The notes beneath the pieces were generated by a model, which worked only from the letters and a program-made list of their open reading frames with translations, had not been told where the DNA came from and did no database searches. The position numbers were made by a program, and so were the translations under genes. From assembly GCF_033473495.1 (NCBI RefSeq), contig NC_088935.1, forward strand, positions 2,728,001 through 2,792,000: 64,000 nt of DNA. The letters run 5' to 3'. Of the stretch, positions 10,646-20,597 are shown piece by piece (the stretch's first letter is position 1; each line of letters opens with the position of its first letter). The stretch is from Cercospora beticola (lineage: Eukaryota > Ascomycota > Dothideomycetes > Mycosphaerellales > Mycosphaerellaceae).

Positions 10646-11195
10646 ATGTCTCGCTCTCATCGAAATCTGTCCAAAGGCTCCGTCACCACCATGGGCGGAA
10701 TTCTCGCCCGACCGCAGCGGACTACGCCGCGCACTGAGTCTATTGAGTCGCAGCGTCGAAGAAACGAGGCCGCTGAGATACTGCAGAGCTACGAGCAGCT
10801 ATCATGGTATGCGTATCAACGCTGCGAGGTGTGACTTTACATTCGGTGCTATCTAGTAACCACCAGTCGCTGATCCACCGCAGACTCTGACACAAACACG
10901 CATTCATTTTCGCTGCATTGTGGCAGGCATTACCCCTGAACAAGAAGAGGCCAACGTGCACTGGAGAGAAGACTTTCCGCCGCGTCCGGTTGAGCCTTTG
11001 AGACAATCGACGTCGTCTTGTAGAGGCAAGGAGAGAGTCAGCTCTGGAAGTGGTGCCGATCCGAAGGAGATGCCACTTGATGCCGGTCCTTCCACCTCCA
11101 TCATATCCAAGGAGAAGACCGTTGCGACATCTTCGAGTTCTAGAACGAGTGGCAGCGCAGCAGGGAAATCTGCAGTAGAGGGTGACGAGCAGTAA
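10646..11195 (+). CDS. Small conserved-looking protein of unknown function
   Basis: Two exons, 10646-10828 and 10884-11195, give 164 residues. The 55-nt intron joins LSWYAYQRCE to TLTQTRIHFRCIVAGITPEQ in phase 0. The N-terminal half looks structured: a basic MSRSHRNLSKGSVTTMGG start, then a helix (IESQRRRNEAAEILQSYEQL) and ITPEQEEANVHWREDFP. The C-terminal half is Ser/Gly-rich and probably disordered. There is no signal peptide or membrane segment. I do not recognise a family. The model rests on splice sites and the continuity of the helical region. Confidence 0.65.
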
Positions 11196-11572
11196 GCAGT
11201 CAGTGAACACAGTTGAGAGTCTACGAGCGGCAACGTGGAGATCTGACAATGAAAATGCAATCAAACACTACATGTGTATTTTGGAAGTATCGTACAGTTT
11301 GCACTAACCATCCCTCAAGAATGTACTTTTGTGTCGCGAACGAAAGGAAGTCGAGCACATGCAAGTTGCTCGTACACAACAGAATCCTAGGCGACCATCA
11401 AGGCCACAAATCGCTCCTATTCCTGCCCGACCACGTCGTCGCGCTTGTTGTACCAAGAATGCAGTTTGCGGAGATACACATGACACCATTGGCCAATGCC
11501 TCGTTGCGAGAACAATGCAGCCACCCCGTACAGGTGTCTCGTTAGAGGGGCCGCACTTCATCATATCCCTCC
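11196..11572. other. Convergent intergenic region
   Basis: This stretch lies between the stop codons of two converging genes, so it should hold both 3' UTRs and polyadenylation signals. No coding signal is evident. Confidence 0.5.
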
Positions 11573-12802
11573 TCAACTCAGATCCATCACAGTACCCTCG
11601 CCGTCCTCGATCGGCGACACGAGAGACTCATCTTCGAAAGCGGCACGCTGCGCCAGCATGCGAGCGAATTGGCCGAAGGTGCGCGCCATGACCTCCGAAT
11701 CGACACCTCGCTCGCTCATGACCCCGCTAGTCGCCTCCAAGACCTTCAGCATCTCCAATGCGTCGTCGGTCATTGGTGGACGAGCGGTGTTGAAGATGTT
11801 CGCCATGCTTGAGACTTGAGCTAGGGCGTCGTCGTTGGACCAGAACGTGTCGATGTCAGCGGGATCGGCGTCTTGTGGCATGAAGAATTTGCCACCTGGG
11901 TGGACCTCGCTCTCGTCCATGAAGGATCCTGCATCAAGGTCTTCGCCGTCTTCATCGACATTGAAGAAAGCAGCGCACTGCATAGCCACAGCGTCGGCTC
12001 CCTGCTTGCCCCCAGTGCGTCCGAGCATCTTTGGTCCACCGTCTTCGCCGATTTCTGGAATGTCATCCATCTTGATTGAGGATGCGTCATCTTCTTGCTT
12101 GATGCCCGAGTCGTCTTCTTCGCTGTCAACGCCAAGCGGGCCACGGAGGTTGGAGGCGAGCCAAAGACCGATAGTCTCGTCGTTGAAGAATGAGTTGACG
12201 TCAGCGGTGTCCATGAGGGTGTCAATGTCTTGGTCGCCGAACACCAGCGTCTGATCGAATTGCACATCGCGGTGGTCGAGTGGATGAAATCCGCGGTTCA
12301 TGCCAGAGAACTGGTTTGGGACATCGAGGTAAATAGGCTGCGGCACCCAGATGGTGTCTGCGCTCTTGCCCATCGAGTATGCGCCAAACTTCGCCACATC
12401 ATCCGGTTTCTCCTCGCCAAGTCCCTCCTCGCCATCTTCATCTTCGGCTTCGGTCTTGATGCTGGTTCTCTTGATGAGCTTCGACTTCTGAGATGCGTTC
12501 TCTGCCTGCTCTAGCACGTTCGTGGGATCTGCTGGCGCTCTCCTGTGCGGATTTTAGCGCTGCTGTGTCAATCGAAGCCTCACAATCACTCACCACTGTG
12601 TGGAGACCTGCAGATCGAAGCCTTCGCCTTTGCCTTTCTTGCAGTGGATGGCGCGCACATGACGTCGGAGGAACCAGGCGTACTTCCAAGGCTTGGTCGC
12701 CTTGTCACCGGTGCAGAAATTGCAGCGGACTTCGCATCGCTGAATCACGAGGACGCCATCAGTCGGCCAGGAGTGGGAGTGGCCAGTTTCGCAGCAACCC
12801 AT
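11573..12802 (-). CDS. Putative zinc-finger protein with acidic C-terminal region
   Basis: Two exons, 12802-12594 and 12542-11573, give 392 residues. The donor GTGAGT and acceptor CGCACAG join VSTQ to APADPTN through a split Trp codon. The N-terminus has clustered Cys and His: MGCCETGHSHS, then RCEVRCNFC and RRHVRAIHC. CxxC followed by H-x4-H after 17 residues suggests an atypical C2H2-like finger. The rest is acidic and probably disordered (KTEAEDEDGEEG, SEEDDSGIKQEDDASS), with hydrophobic patches such as PQPIYLDVPNQFSGMNRGF that could be activation or interaction motifs. A transcription-related nuclear role is inferred from this layout only. It is divergent from ATP5 across 1.3 kb. Confidence 0.65.
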
Positions 12803-14106
12803 GGTGGATGGGAAGCACACAGCGGGTGCAGTGGGTGGCTTTGATAAGTGCAGGTAACGATCGGAACAAGTGCGCGAGGCACGTCCGGCTGGCGGGAGTG
12901 TTTGTGATTGAGTCGAGTCGGCGGCTTCTTCGACCGTGTTGTGGCGTCGTTGTTGTCGTTGGTGTGGAGGTAGGTGAAAGCTTTCAGAAGAAGATTCGTG
13001 CTTGTACTCAGCTTGTCCTGCAGGAGGTGAATGAGACCCACGGAGGAAACACTGTTCACTCCGATTCACGTGGGAGTGAACGGGCAGCTGCAGTGCTGGA
13101 CAATGCACTCAATGATAATCAGGCTAGAAGTAAATAGAATGTTGGATGAAGTAGCTTGATCTGAGGATCAGTTGGGTGAAAAGAGTGCAGAAGAGAGGGA
13201 ACATTGCGTGCAAAAACATCGCTCGCAAGTGTAGCTCGCACGAGACAATAGCGCACCTCGACAATGGCTGTCGAAATGAGACCCACACCACTGATGTTAT
13301 TGCGGTGGTGGACTTGAGCACCTCATTCAACTTGACGGGACTTGTCAAGCTCAGATCGTTCGCCATTAACGATATGCCTCTCTGCCACCATGCTTGTGCT
13401 GGCTTCTGCCGCGATACTGTCGAGATGCAAAGGCTTCTCGATGCGGTGATTTTGACACACCAACGGTGGCGGCGGCCACCTCCATCTCGCTACGTGAAGG
13501 TCTATCAGTCACAGTGAAGTCTCGAGAACTGTGATTCGTATCGGTGAGAGGGCTTCACCACAATGTGGGCTCAACGCTATTGAAGGCTGAAGGAACTTGG
13601 GATGCCATCGCGGTCTGCCGCAGAGTCTTTGGCTGTCAGTCCAAAACGCGTTTCATCGCGTGATGCTGCTCATATCTGCTATCGCAATCTTTCGGTGAAT
13701 CTTCTACAACCTCCAATGCAGTTGCGGCGCTCTCCAGTACCTCCTCATCGACTCAGAAAGCCCTGGAGGACACTGCCAAAGTGCAGTTCCGAGATGCAAT
13801 ATCTCGTGCGTGACACATCCGATTGCGGGTGTTCAAGCCATGATCCTCGTATACAAAGTAGCGGTGTAACGATTTATCTGGGCTTGATCTGCGTTCTGTA
13901 GTCATAAGAAGACCTGGCAAGATAGGATGTGAAGCCGTTGGGTGCGGCAGCTTTTCAAGGTGAAGTTCAGCCCTGGCAACCTGCACTTCGGGAATTGCCG
14001 GCGGCAGCATTGGACCAGCCGTCACCTCACACCCTCCTGCTCAGAGCTCTGCGACATCCTCTGCACGCTCTGTCGACTGTCCACCACTCCCACCGCTACC
14101 GATACC
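12803..14106. other. Divergent intergenic region, 1.3 kb
   Basis: This is upstream sequence of both the zinc-finger gene and ATP5. Short frames (for example plus 13176-13517 and 13602-13901) have no domain and no plausible splice partners. I see nothing further than promoter sequence. Confidence 0.5.
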
Positions 14107-14958
14107 ATGTTCGCCGGCCGTGTCGCAGTCCGATCTGCCCGCGTGGCAGCACCGCGATTCCAAGTCGCCGCTACGCGCTCCTTCGCAGAGGCCGCGGCAA
14201 AGCCTGCATCAGAAACCCGACCTCCGATTGATGTCTATGGTGTGGATGGCACATATGCCAGGTAAGAGCTCTATATCGCGAGGCTGAGAGCGATCATCAC
14301 TAACTGCATAATAGCGCTCTGGTAGGACCCGCATGCGAACTTGCGAGGCTTCGCGATAGCTGACAACCCGATCTCTAGTACACCGCAGCGGCCAAGAACT
14401 CCTCGATCGACAACGTCTCGAAAGCACTCGAAAACTTGAACGCGACTTTCAAGAAGGACCCAAAGCTGCAGGCTCTTGTCACCTCGCCAACTCTGACGGT
14501 CGAGGACAAGAAGCAAATCGTAGCCGAGCTCCAGAAGACCATCAGCGTCCAGGATAAGACCAACACCGTCTCCGGCTTCCTTAACACCCTTGCCGAGAAC
14601 AACCGTCTGAGCGTGTTGGAGGGCGTTACCGAGAAATTCGCACAGCTCATGAGCGCCGCTCGCGGCGAGGTGGAGCTCACCATTACGAGCGCTGCGCCTT
14701 TGGACAACAAGACCGTGAAGCAGCTTGAGGCGGCTGTGAGCAAGAGCCAGTACGTGGGCGCCAGCAAGAAGGTCAAGGTTGTGACCAAGGTAAGTCGTGG
14801 ACATAAGAGCTTGCAATAAGGCATAATCTGACAATTATACGCAGGTCAACCCAGAGATCCGTGGTGGTCTTGTCGTGGAGATTGGCGACCGCACGATCGA
14901 CCTTTCGGTTTCCTCCAAGATGAGCAAGATGAACAGGCTGCTCCAAGAGACCTTGTAA
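14107..14958 (+). CDS. ATP5: ATP synthase subunit OSCP / subunit 5, mitochondrial
   Basis: OSCP links the F1 head to the peripheral stalk of mitochondrial ATP synthase. Four exons (14107-14261, 14315-14321, 14379-14789, 14845-14958) give 228 residues, normal for the family. Exon 2 has only 7 nt (CGCTCTG). It is flanked by introns of 53 and 57 nt, with CTAAC and CTGAC branch-like sites. Including it restores GTYASALYTAAAK, the conserved OSCP entry motif, whereas skipping it shifts the frame. The N-terminus (MFAGRVAVRSARVAAPRF) is a basic amphipathic mitochondrial presequence. The C-terminus carries the family signature VNPEIRGGLVVEIGDRTID followed by the short SSKMSKMNRLL tail. Confidence 0.95.
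14315..14321 (+). other. ATP5: 7-nt microexon of ATP5
   Basis: The exon CGCTCTG lies between AG (14313-14314) and GT (14322-14323). It completes a split Ser codon and adds Ala-Leu, restoring frame and the conserved SALYTAAAK motif. It is an inference from sequence with strong frame support. Confidence 0.85.
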
Positions 14959-15296
14959 ATATAGTGAGCCGGAGCGAAGCACTGTAGACTTTGACTAAAG
15001 AGAGTTTCCTTGCGTACTGCTACATACCAGACTTGTACAGAGTTGACGTGACAGCATTCTTTTCCGTGCCAAAGACCGAACTGCCTATAACTTCCGGGAG
15101 AGACTATCTAAGACTTGCTGGAGAAGCTGTTTGCATGCTGGAAGAGGAGTCAGGATGAAGTGATAAGTGATACACTTCGCTGTCCAATTACTAATGAAGC
15201 ATGCCGGTAAAATGGTAGGTTGATTGATCATTCACATCTAGTCATTGATACACTGGTCGCTGAAGGCCTGCTGTCTAATCTAAGTCATTCGTCACC
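14959..15296. other. Convergent intergenic region
   Basis: This stretch holds the 3' flanks of ATP5 and ABD1. No gene is seen. Confidence 0.5.
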
Positions 15297-16958
15297 TCAA
15301 GTCTTGTAGAAACAGAAGGCATGATAGAAGCTTGCGGCGTCCATTTCCTCCGCGTTGACGAGGAGTCCACCATTTGGTAGACTGCGGTCTCGGCTCAAGA
15401 CGCCCATTCTCTCCGCAAGCTGGCCCAGCTCACGGTCCTCCGATTCATCCTCAAACACCTCACGGAAGCCTTTTCTGTACATCAACTCCAATCCGTAATC
15501 TTCTGCAAGCGCACGGAAAGCCTCCCACGGCACAACATACTCAGCTGCGTCCACGGCTTCTTCCAGACTGTAGTGATACTTCCAGCCGAAAGGCGGGCGA
15601 AAGATACCATCCTTTGGCAGTGGCTTGCCGGTCAAGACTTGCTGGCGTGGGAACTTGACGCTGTAGATGGAGTTGCCCCAGCTGAGCGGTGGTGCGTTTT
15701 CGTCGACTGGCGTATGAGCGCTGCCGTTGACTTGGGCGGCGGGAATCGGTTTCGGATCTGGCGCTGCTGCAGGTGCTGGCTCAGAGGGCTTTTCTGGATC
15801 CCAATCTTCATCGTCCTCGTTGTTGTTGGTAGTCGAAGGCTGTGGATCGCTTGGCTTTTCAGGATCCCAGTCGTCATCGTCGGATGCATCAGCTGGCCTC
15901 TCTGGATCCCAATCGTCCACCTCAGCAGGCTGGACACTTGATTTGCCTCCGTTCTGCACAGCCGGTGTTGATGCACCATTAGGCGTCCTCCCAGAGCCCT
16001 TTTCTAACGCGAGCAGGCCTTTGACTCGCGACGAGATCACGTCGCTATTTGGCATGACGCCAATGAACCGACCACCCTTCTTCAATGCGCCGGATACATT
16101 ACTCAGCATACCTCGGGCCAGCTCCTCTGTCTCGAAAGAGTAGTGCAACGCAAACATCATGCTGACGACGTCGAACCCTCCGGAGGACATGCCACCTTGT
16201 ATGATGCCTCCTGGACCAACGTTCGGATTGAAGCCCACTGCACGCACAACAGGCACGTCGATCAGTGAGTGGGCAAAGGTATCGTGAACGTAGAACTCCG
16301 CCTGCATGCGTGGACGACGCCCTCGACCGTTCTGTCCCCCACGGGGGTTGTTATGCCGCTGTTGAGCCTGCTCAATGGACACGTTCGCAATGTCACAGCC
16401 CACATACAGCACTGGGACTTGCGGCGCCTTTTCCCACTTGCCCAGATCACCTCCCTTTCCGCATGCGAGATCGATGACCTTCATGTCTGGTACTGGTATC
16501 TCGGGTCGAGAGAATTTCTGAATCAGCGTGGACTTGATCCAATTGTTCAGGCTTCGAAGGCCTTTGATCTTGCTCTCGGTGCTCCGCCATTCTCTCCCAC
16601 GCTCGGGCACGGCATTGTAATGCTCTGCCACCAGCTCTGCAGCATTGACACTTCGGCCCAACACGCCTCGACGCGCTTCCTCCTCGCGCTGCCGTCGTTC
16701 GCGCTCCGCAGCTTCACGATTGGCGGCAGCAATACGGGCACCAGCGCCCGGTCGTTTCAATTTGCGAGGAGGGGATCGGTCTCCGTCTTCGTCGGAATCT
16801 GCTCGCGGCTCCGGATCACGAGGTGGACTGCGACGAGCGTAGGCGTTTGGCGTTGATGTCTTGCTTGACTTGGCAGCTCGTGAAGCTGGTACCTCGCGCT
16901 TTCTCTTTGGCGGGAGTCGTGATCGCGTGCCATCGTCGCGCGCCTCTTCCGACGGCAT
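15297..16958 (-). CDS. ABD1: mRNA cap guanine-N7 methyltransferase
   Basis: This nuclear enzyme methylates the N7 of the mRNA cap guanosine using S-adenosylmethionine. From the chosen start (MPSEEARDD at 16958) the protein has 553 residues; the frame is open upstream to 17162, which would add 68 residues running through the promoter shared with RPN7. A basic disordered N-terminus precedes the catalytic domain. That domain shows VAEHYNAVPERGREWR, NNWIKSTLIQKF, the SAM motif VIDLACGKGGDLGKWEKAP, DVVSMMFALHYSFETEE and FIGVMPNSDVI. The C-terminus ends with PFGWKYHYSLEEAVDAAEYV and ASFYHAFCFYKT. An acidic insertion carries three copies of DWDPE[RK]P, unusual inside the catalytic core. It shares a ~300-bp divergent promoter with RPN7. 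Confidence 0.93.
   Translation of the reverse strand: MPSEEARDDGTRSRLPPKRKREVPASRAAKSSKTSTPNAYARRSPPRDPEPRADSDEDGDRSPPRKLKRPGAGARIAAANREAAERERRQREEEARRGVLGRSVNAAELVAEHYNAVPERGREWRSTESKIKGLRSLNNWIKSTLIQKFSRPEIPVPDMKVIDLACGKGGDLGKWEKAPQVPVLYVGCDIANVSIEQAQQRHNNPRGGQNGRGRRPRMQAEFYVHDTFAHSLIDVPVVRAVGFNPNVGPGGIIQGGMSSGGFDVVSMMFALHYSFETEELARGMLSNVSGALKKGGRFIGVMPNSDVISSRVKGLLALEKGSGRTPNGASTPAVQNGGKSSVQPAEVDDWDPERPADASDDDDWDPEKPSDPQPSTTNNNEDDEDWDPEKPSEPAPAAAPDPKPIPAAQVNGSAHTPVDENAPPLSWGNSIYSVKFPRQQVLTGKPLPKDGIFRPPFGWKYHYSLEEAVDAAEYVVPWEAFRALAEDYGLELMYRKGFREVFEDESEDRELGQLAERMGVLSRDRSLPNGGLLVNAEEMDAASFYHAFCFYKT
15786..15925 (-). repeat. ABD1: Three DWDPE[RK]P repeats in ABD1
   Basis: On the coding strand, three copies of an acidic DDWDPE[RK]P[AS][DE] unit are separated by Asp/Asn/Pro spacers. 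The DNA copies share the complement of TTTTCTGGATCCCA-like sequence, so they probably arose by local duplication. Confidence 0.8.
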
Positions 16959-17266
16959 GTCTGCACAGATGGTGGGGGTAGTGACTGTTACCGCACAGGC
17001 GGCGGTGGATGCGAGCGGTGGTAGGGGGCATTCGAGAGTGGTGGTTGGATGTGACCTGACGTATGGGTCCGAGACGTAGTTTAAGGTCGCGCGTTCCAGC
17101 TGCAACAGCTTCGCGGAAGCTCGTGCTTCCATCTTCACTTCACCTTCCTGACTATCTGACAAAATTCACATCAACATCCCACCGCCTCCGTCTTGCCCGT
17201 GACCGAATTCCGCACTTTGAATCATCGTCCGCATCGTCACACCGCCACCGGCGCCCTCCGCCCACC
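16959..17266. promoter_or_regulatory. Compact divergent promoter of ABD1 and RPN7
   Basis: Only 308 bp separate the chosen start codons of a cap methyltransferase and a proteasome subunit, so both are probably driven from one bidirectional region. No clear TATA box is visible. The ABD1 frame stays open through it, so a longer ABD1 N-terminus is possible. Confidence 0.55.
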
Positions 17267-18867
17267 ATGGGTGAACCGCAGTACCTCTCATACCCGACAC
17301 TGGCCATCGCTCAGGCCGTGTTTGCGCTGGCCTCACCCTCGACCGATGCCACCATCAAGCAGACATCTCTCAAGAGTCTCCAAGATGACATACAAGAGCA
17401 CAAGATGGCGCCGCTGTACGCCTACCTGGCTCATCCACAGACCGGCAAACTGAACGCAAGCGGCGAAGGCAGCGCCGCACTTTCGCCCACTATCAGTAAA
17501 GCCAACCCCAGCACGAGCAGCGCCGCGCCTTCGCCTTTCCATCTTCTGCGGCGGACTAGCAGCATCAACCAACCCTCGATTCTGGGCGTGCTGGGTGGCA
17601 ACCGGGACACAAGTGTCGAGTTGCCGTGGGACGAGCAGCTGTACGAGCGGCTAAAGGCCGACAACGACAAGGAGCTTGCCGACATTCAGAAGGAGGAAGA
17701 CGACGCTGTGGAGAATGCAGGCGAGACGGAAGTGCAGGCAGCAAGAGGGAAACGTGCCGAGTTCTATGCACGCGTGGGCGACAAGGACAAGGCGTTGGAG
17801 GAGTTTGAGAAGCTGCTCGAAAAGACAAGTATCTTGGGCACCAAGATTGATATTGTGTTGGCCATCATCCGCATAGGACTCTTCTTTGACGACAAGCTGC
17901 TCGTCAAGAAGAATGTCGATCGTGCGCAGCAGCTGGTCGAGAGTGGGGGTGACTGGGACCGTCGCAACCGATTGAAGGCCTACAATGGACTGCACCTGCT
18001 CACGATCCGTGCGCATAGCCAGGCCGCACCGTTACTCCTTGACTCGCTGTCCACATTCACTTCGACGGAACTGTGCTCATACAGCTCCCTCGTCGTGTAT
18101 GCCACGCTGGCTGGCGCAGTTAGCCTTCCTCGACGCCAGTTCAAATCGAAAGTGGTCGACGCGCCAGAAGTCATTGCCGTCTTTGGCAGTGCAAATGATA
18201 CAGATCGTCTGTCAGCTCTTGCTGGCAGCGCCTCCGCTGGACCAGCAGCCGGCGACGAGGAGAAGACGGAATTGGATGACTCAGCAACACCTGTGCCTAC
18301 CGCAGTCAATCTGACCACATTGGCAACTGGAACAGCATCCGCAGAGGCGCAGGCCAAGGCAGAGCCTAAGATCGACTTCAAGCCACTCGCCAGCATGATC
18401 CAGAGTTTGTACAAGGGTGAATATTCGACCTTCTTCTCCAGCCTGGCCGCCGTCGAGCAGAACTTCTTGTCAACAGATCGATATCTGTACGAGCACAAGA
18501 GCTGGTTTGTGCGCGAGATGCGGTTACGCGCCTACGCGCAGCTGCTACAGAGCTACAAAGTGGTGGGCTTGCAGTCAATGGCGAACAGCTTCGGAGTATC
18601 GGTGGACTGGCTTGACAAGGATCTTGCCCCGTTCATCGCCTCTGACAGGCTGCCATGCACAATAGACCGTGTGCGCGGCATCATCGAGACGCAACGTGCT
18701 GACGACAAGAACAAGCAGTGAGTATTGTCGCGCTGCGCTCATATCTACAGCTGAAGCTAACAAAGGATCACAGATACAACGATGTGGTGCGACAAGGTGA
18801 CCAGCTTATTACAAAACTCCAGAAGTACGGACAGGTCGTGCGTCTACGCGGTAGTGAGCGAAGCTAG
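17267..18867 (+). CDS. RPN7: 26S proteasome regulatory subunit RPN7
   Basis: This is a non-ATPase lid subunit (PSMD6) of the 26S proteasome. Two exons, 17267-18717 and 18774-18867, give 514 residues; the second exon supplies the conserved end YNDVVRQGDQLITKLQKYGQ. The Rpn7 helical region contains RGKRAEFYARVGDKDKALE and KIDIVLAIIRIGLFFDD. The PCI region contains LYKGEYSTFFSSLAAVEQNF, HKSWFVREMRLRAYAQLLQS and IASDRLPCTIDRVRGIIET. It is about 90-120 residues longer than yeast or human RPN7 because of two disordered insertions: a Ser/Pro-rich stretch (around SKANPSTSSAAPSPFHLLRR) and an Ala/Glu-rich stretch before KIDFKPLA. The start has a good CACC ATG context. Confidence 0.93.
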
Positions 18868-19450
18868 ACTCTGCCCATGGTTTGACACTCGCGCGTACAA
18901 CCGACCGACCACTGTACCATAGCTCGATCGCCTTACAAGTCCGACAAAAAGCACATGTTCTCGTGGAGGCATAGATGCATATTACGTGGCACTCTGCATG
19001 TGCTTCGCTCCATCCTGGCTTGGGAGCACTCGCAGAACGCACTTGCTTAGGCAGGACATTGAGTAGACGATATAGCATGATACGAAGTTTGTATGCATAG
19101 CGGGATGAGTTACGCATCGTCTTGTTCGTCTTTTCGACTTATGCTCACGCTCAAAGCGTAATTCCGCAGGATGTGTCTATGCCACTGAGTTTACTTCGTG
19201 CCGCAAGACACGGCCTCATCTGATCATCAGGTACATCAAGGCGTGATGTAGAACCAATACCATAGATGTAGAAGACATGCATGATATCCCAGAACGTGTC
19301 TGTCGTATTGTTTGCAGCCGCTACTCAATGCGCACTGCTGAACGCTGCAGTCGGGAGACATAAATGACTGCTGGCATTCAGCCACTTCGACATACTTCAA
19401 AGACTGATGCGCTGAGGTCCCTCATAAAGCACTTGCCTTTCGCCACAGCC
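18868..19450. other. Convergent intergenic region
   Basis: This stretch holds the 3' flanks of RPN7 and the GH18 gene. A 102-codon minus frame (18809-19117) has no recognisable domain. Nothing else is seen. Confidence 0.5.
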
Positions 19451-20597
19451 TTAGTCTTGGAATAGCAGCCCAGCAGCGTATTCAACATTGCCATTGGTTG
19501 AATTCAATGCAGCTACCGCCTGTTGCTCGCTGAAACCCAGATCCTTCAAAGTGCTGATACTTTCGGCAGGAAAGTTATGAGCAGGACGCGGCAAAGACTC
19601 TTGCATGCCAAAAGGTCTGATGGGCAAAGGCGGAGGGGCGATGAGCGACGGTGTTCTCAGAATTCGAGACACATTTGCCACCCATTCCCAAGGTCTTTCG
19701 GAGCCGCCTGGCAGTGCATTGAAGTACTCCCAGCACATGACACCGCCAAAGTTGGGATATCGTGCGCGAAGAGCTTGGAGAACGGGTGCTTGACGAGGCC
19801 ATTCGATGTGGCCTGGACCGTTTGCCGGGTTGGACATCAGACCCATCACGACCTTGTCTGCCCGCCAACCTACGCTCATGATGGCATCGTACCAGGCCGT
19901 AGAACTTGCATCTCCCCACCCGCAGTAGAATTGTCTAAAACATCACAATCGAATTAGTAGCTGCAAATTGAGCACAAGGCGAGCATTATCAGAGTCCGTA
20001 CGTGTTATACCAAGCGATTTCATGCCCGCGCATCTGCTCGAGGAGTCTATAGTCAAAAGCTGGCCCGGAGAGGTGAGGTTGATTAGGCAGCAGAGCTGTG
20101 GCAACCGGGGCAAGAGTGATCAAGAACTCAGGACCAAAATCAGATCGCAATCGATCGATCAGTCGACAGGTACCAGGCAAACTCGTTGGTTCTTCAATGT
20201 CCAGATCCAGGCCGTCGAGACGATGTTCGCGAATCATATTCCGCAGCGGCACATAGTAGCTCTCGAATCGCTGAAGATCATCACCATCAAGGCGTTCATA
20301 AGAGCCTTTGGCAAAGCCGCCGAGCATGCCCAACACTTTGATGCCGCTCGCTTGGAGCCATGCCACTTCTCCCCATAAGGTGTTGAATTTCTCGTGAGAC
20401 GGTGATGTGTCGTTCAAGGTCAATTCTTCTGGCTTGTCGTTGATGTGTATGGCAGCGATGATCACATGTGTCACGCCCGTGGAGTTGGTGATGAGGGGAA
20501 GCAAGGACACAGGCGGTCCATCATTTGGACCATGATGTGTCTGGTGGTAGACAATCACCCGTGGTCCTTGGCCCAATGGAAGGAAGGGTGTTGACAT
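19451..20597 (-). CDS. GH18 glycoside hydrolase with C-terminal UBA domain, no signal peptide
   Basis: Two exons, 20597-20002 and 19934-19451, give 359 residues; the 67-nt intron joins AWYNT to QFYCGWGD. The TIM-barrel glycosidase shows the GH18 active-site sequence DGLDLDIEE (D128, D131, D133 and catalytic acid E135). Other landmarks are VTHVIIAAIHI, GIKVLGMLGGFA, and late-barrel strands WRADKVVMGLMSNP and FGGVMCWEYFNALPG. The last ~40 residues form a UBA-like three-helix unit (ISTLKDLGFSEQQAVAALN, then NGNVEYAAGLLF). There is no signal peptide or membrane segment, so it should be cytosolic. A cytosolic GH18 could be an endo-N-acetylglucosaminidase acting on misfolded glycoproteins, and the UBA would bind ubiquitin; both roles are inference. 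Confidence 0.85.

Noticed and set aside
12493..13137. Plus-strand frame of 214 codons opposite the zinc-finger gene
   Set aside because: It is antisense to spliced exons with Cys/His motifs and itself has no recognisable domain.
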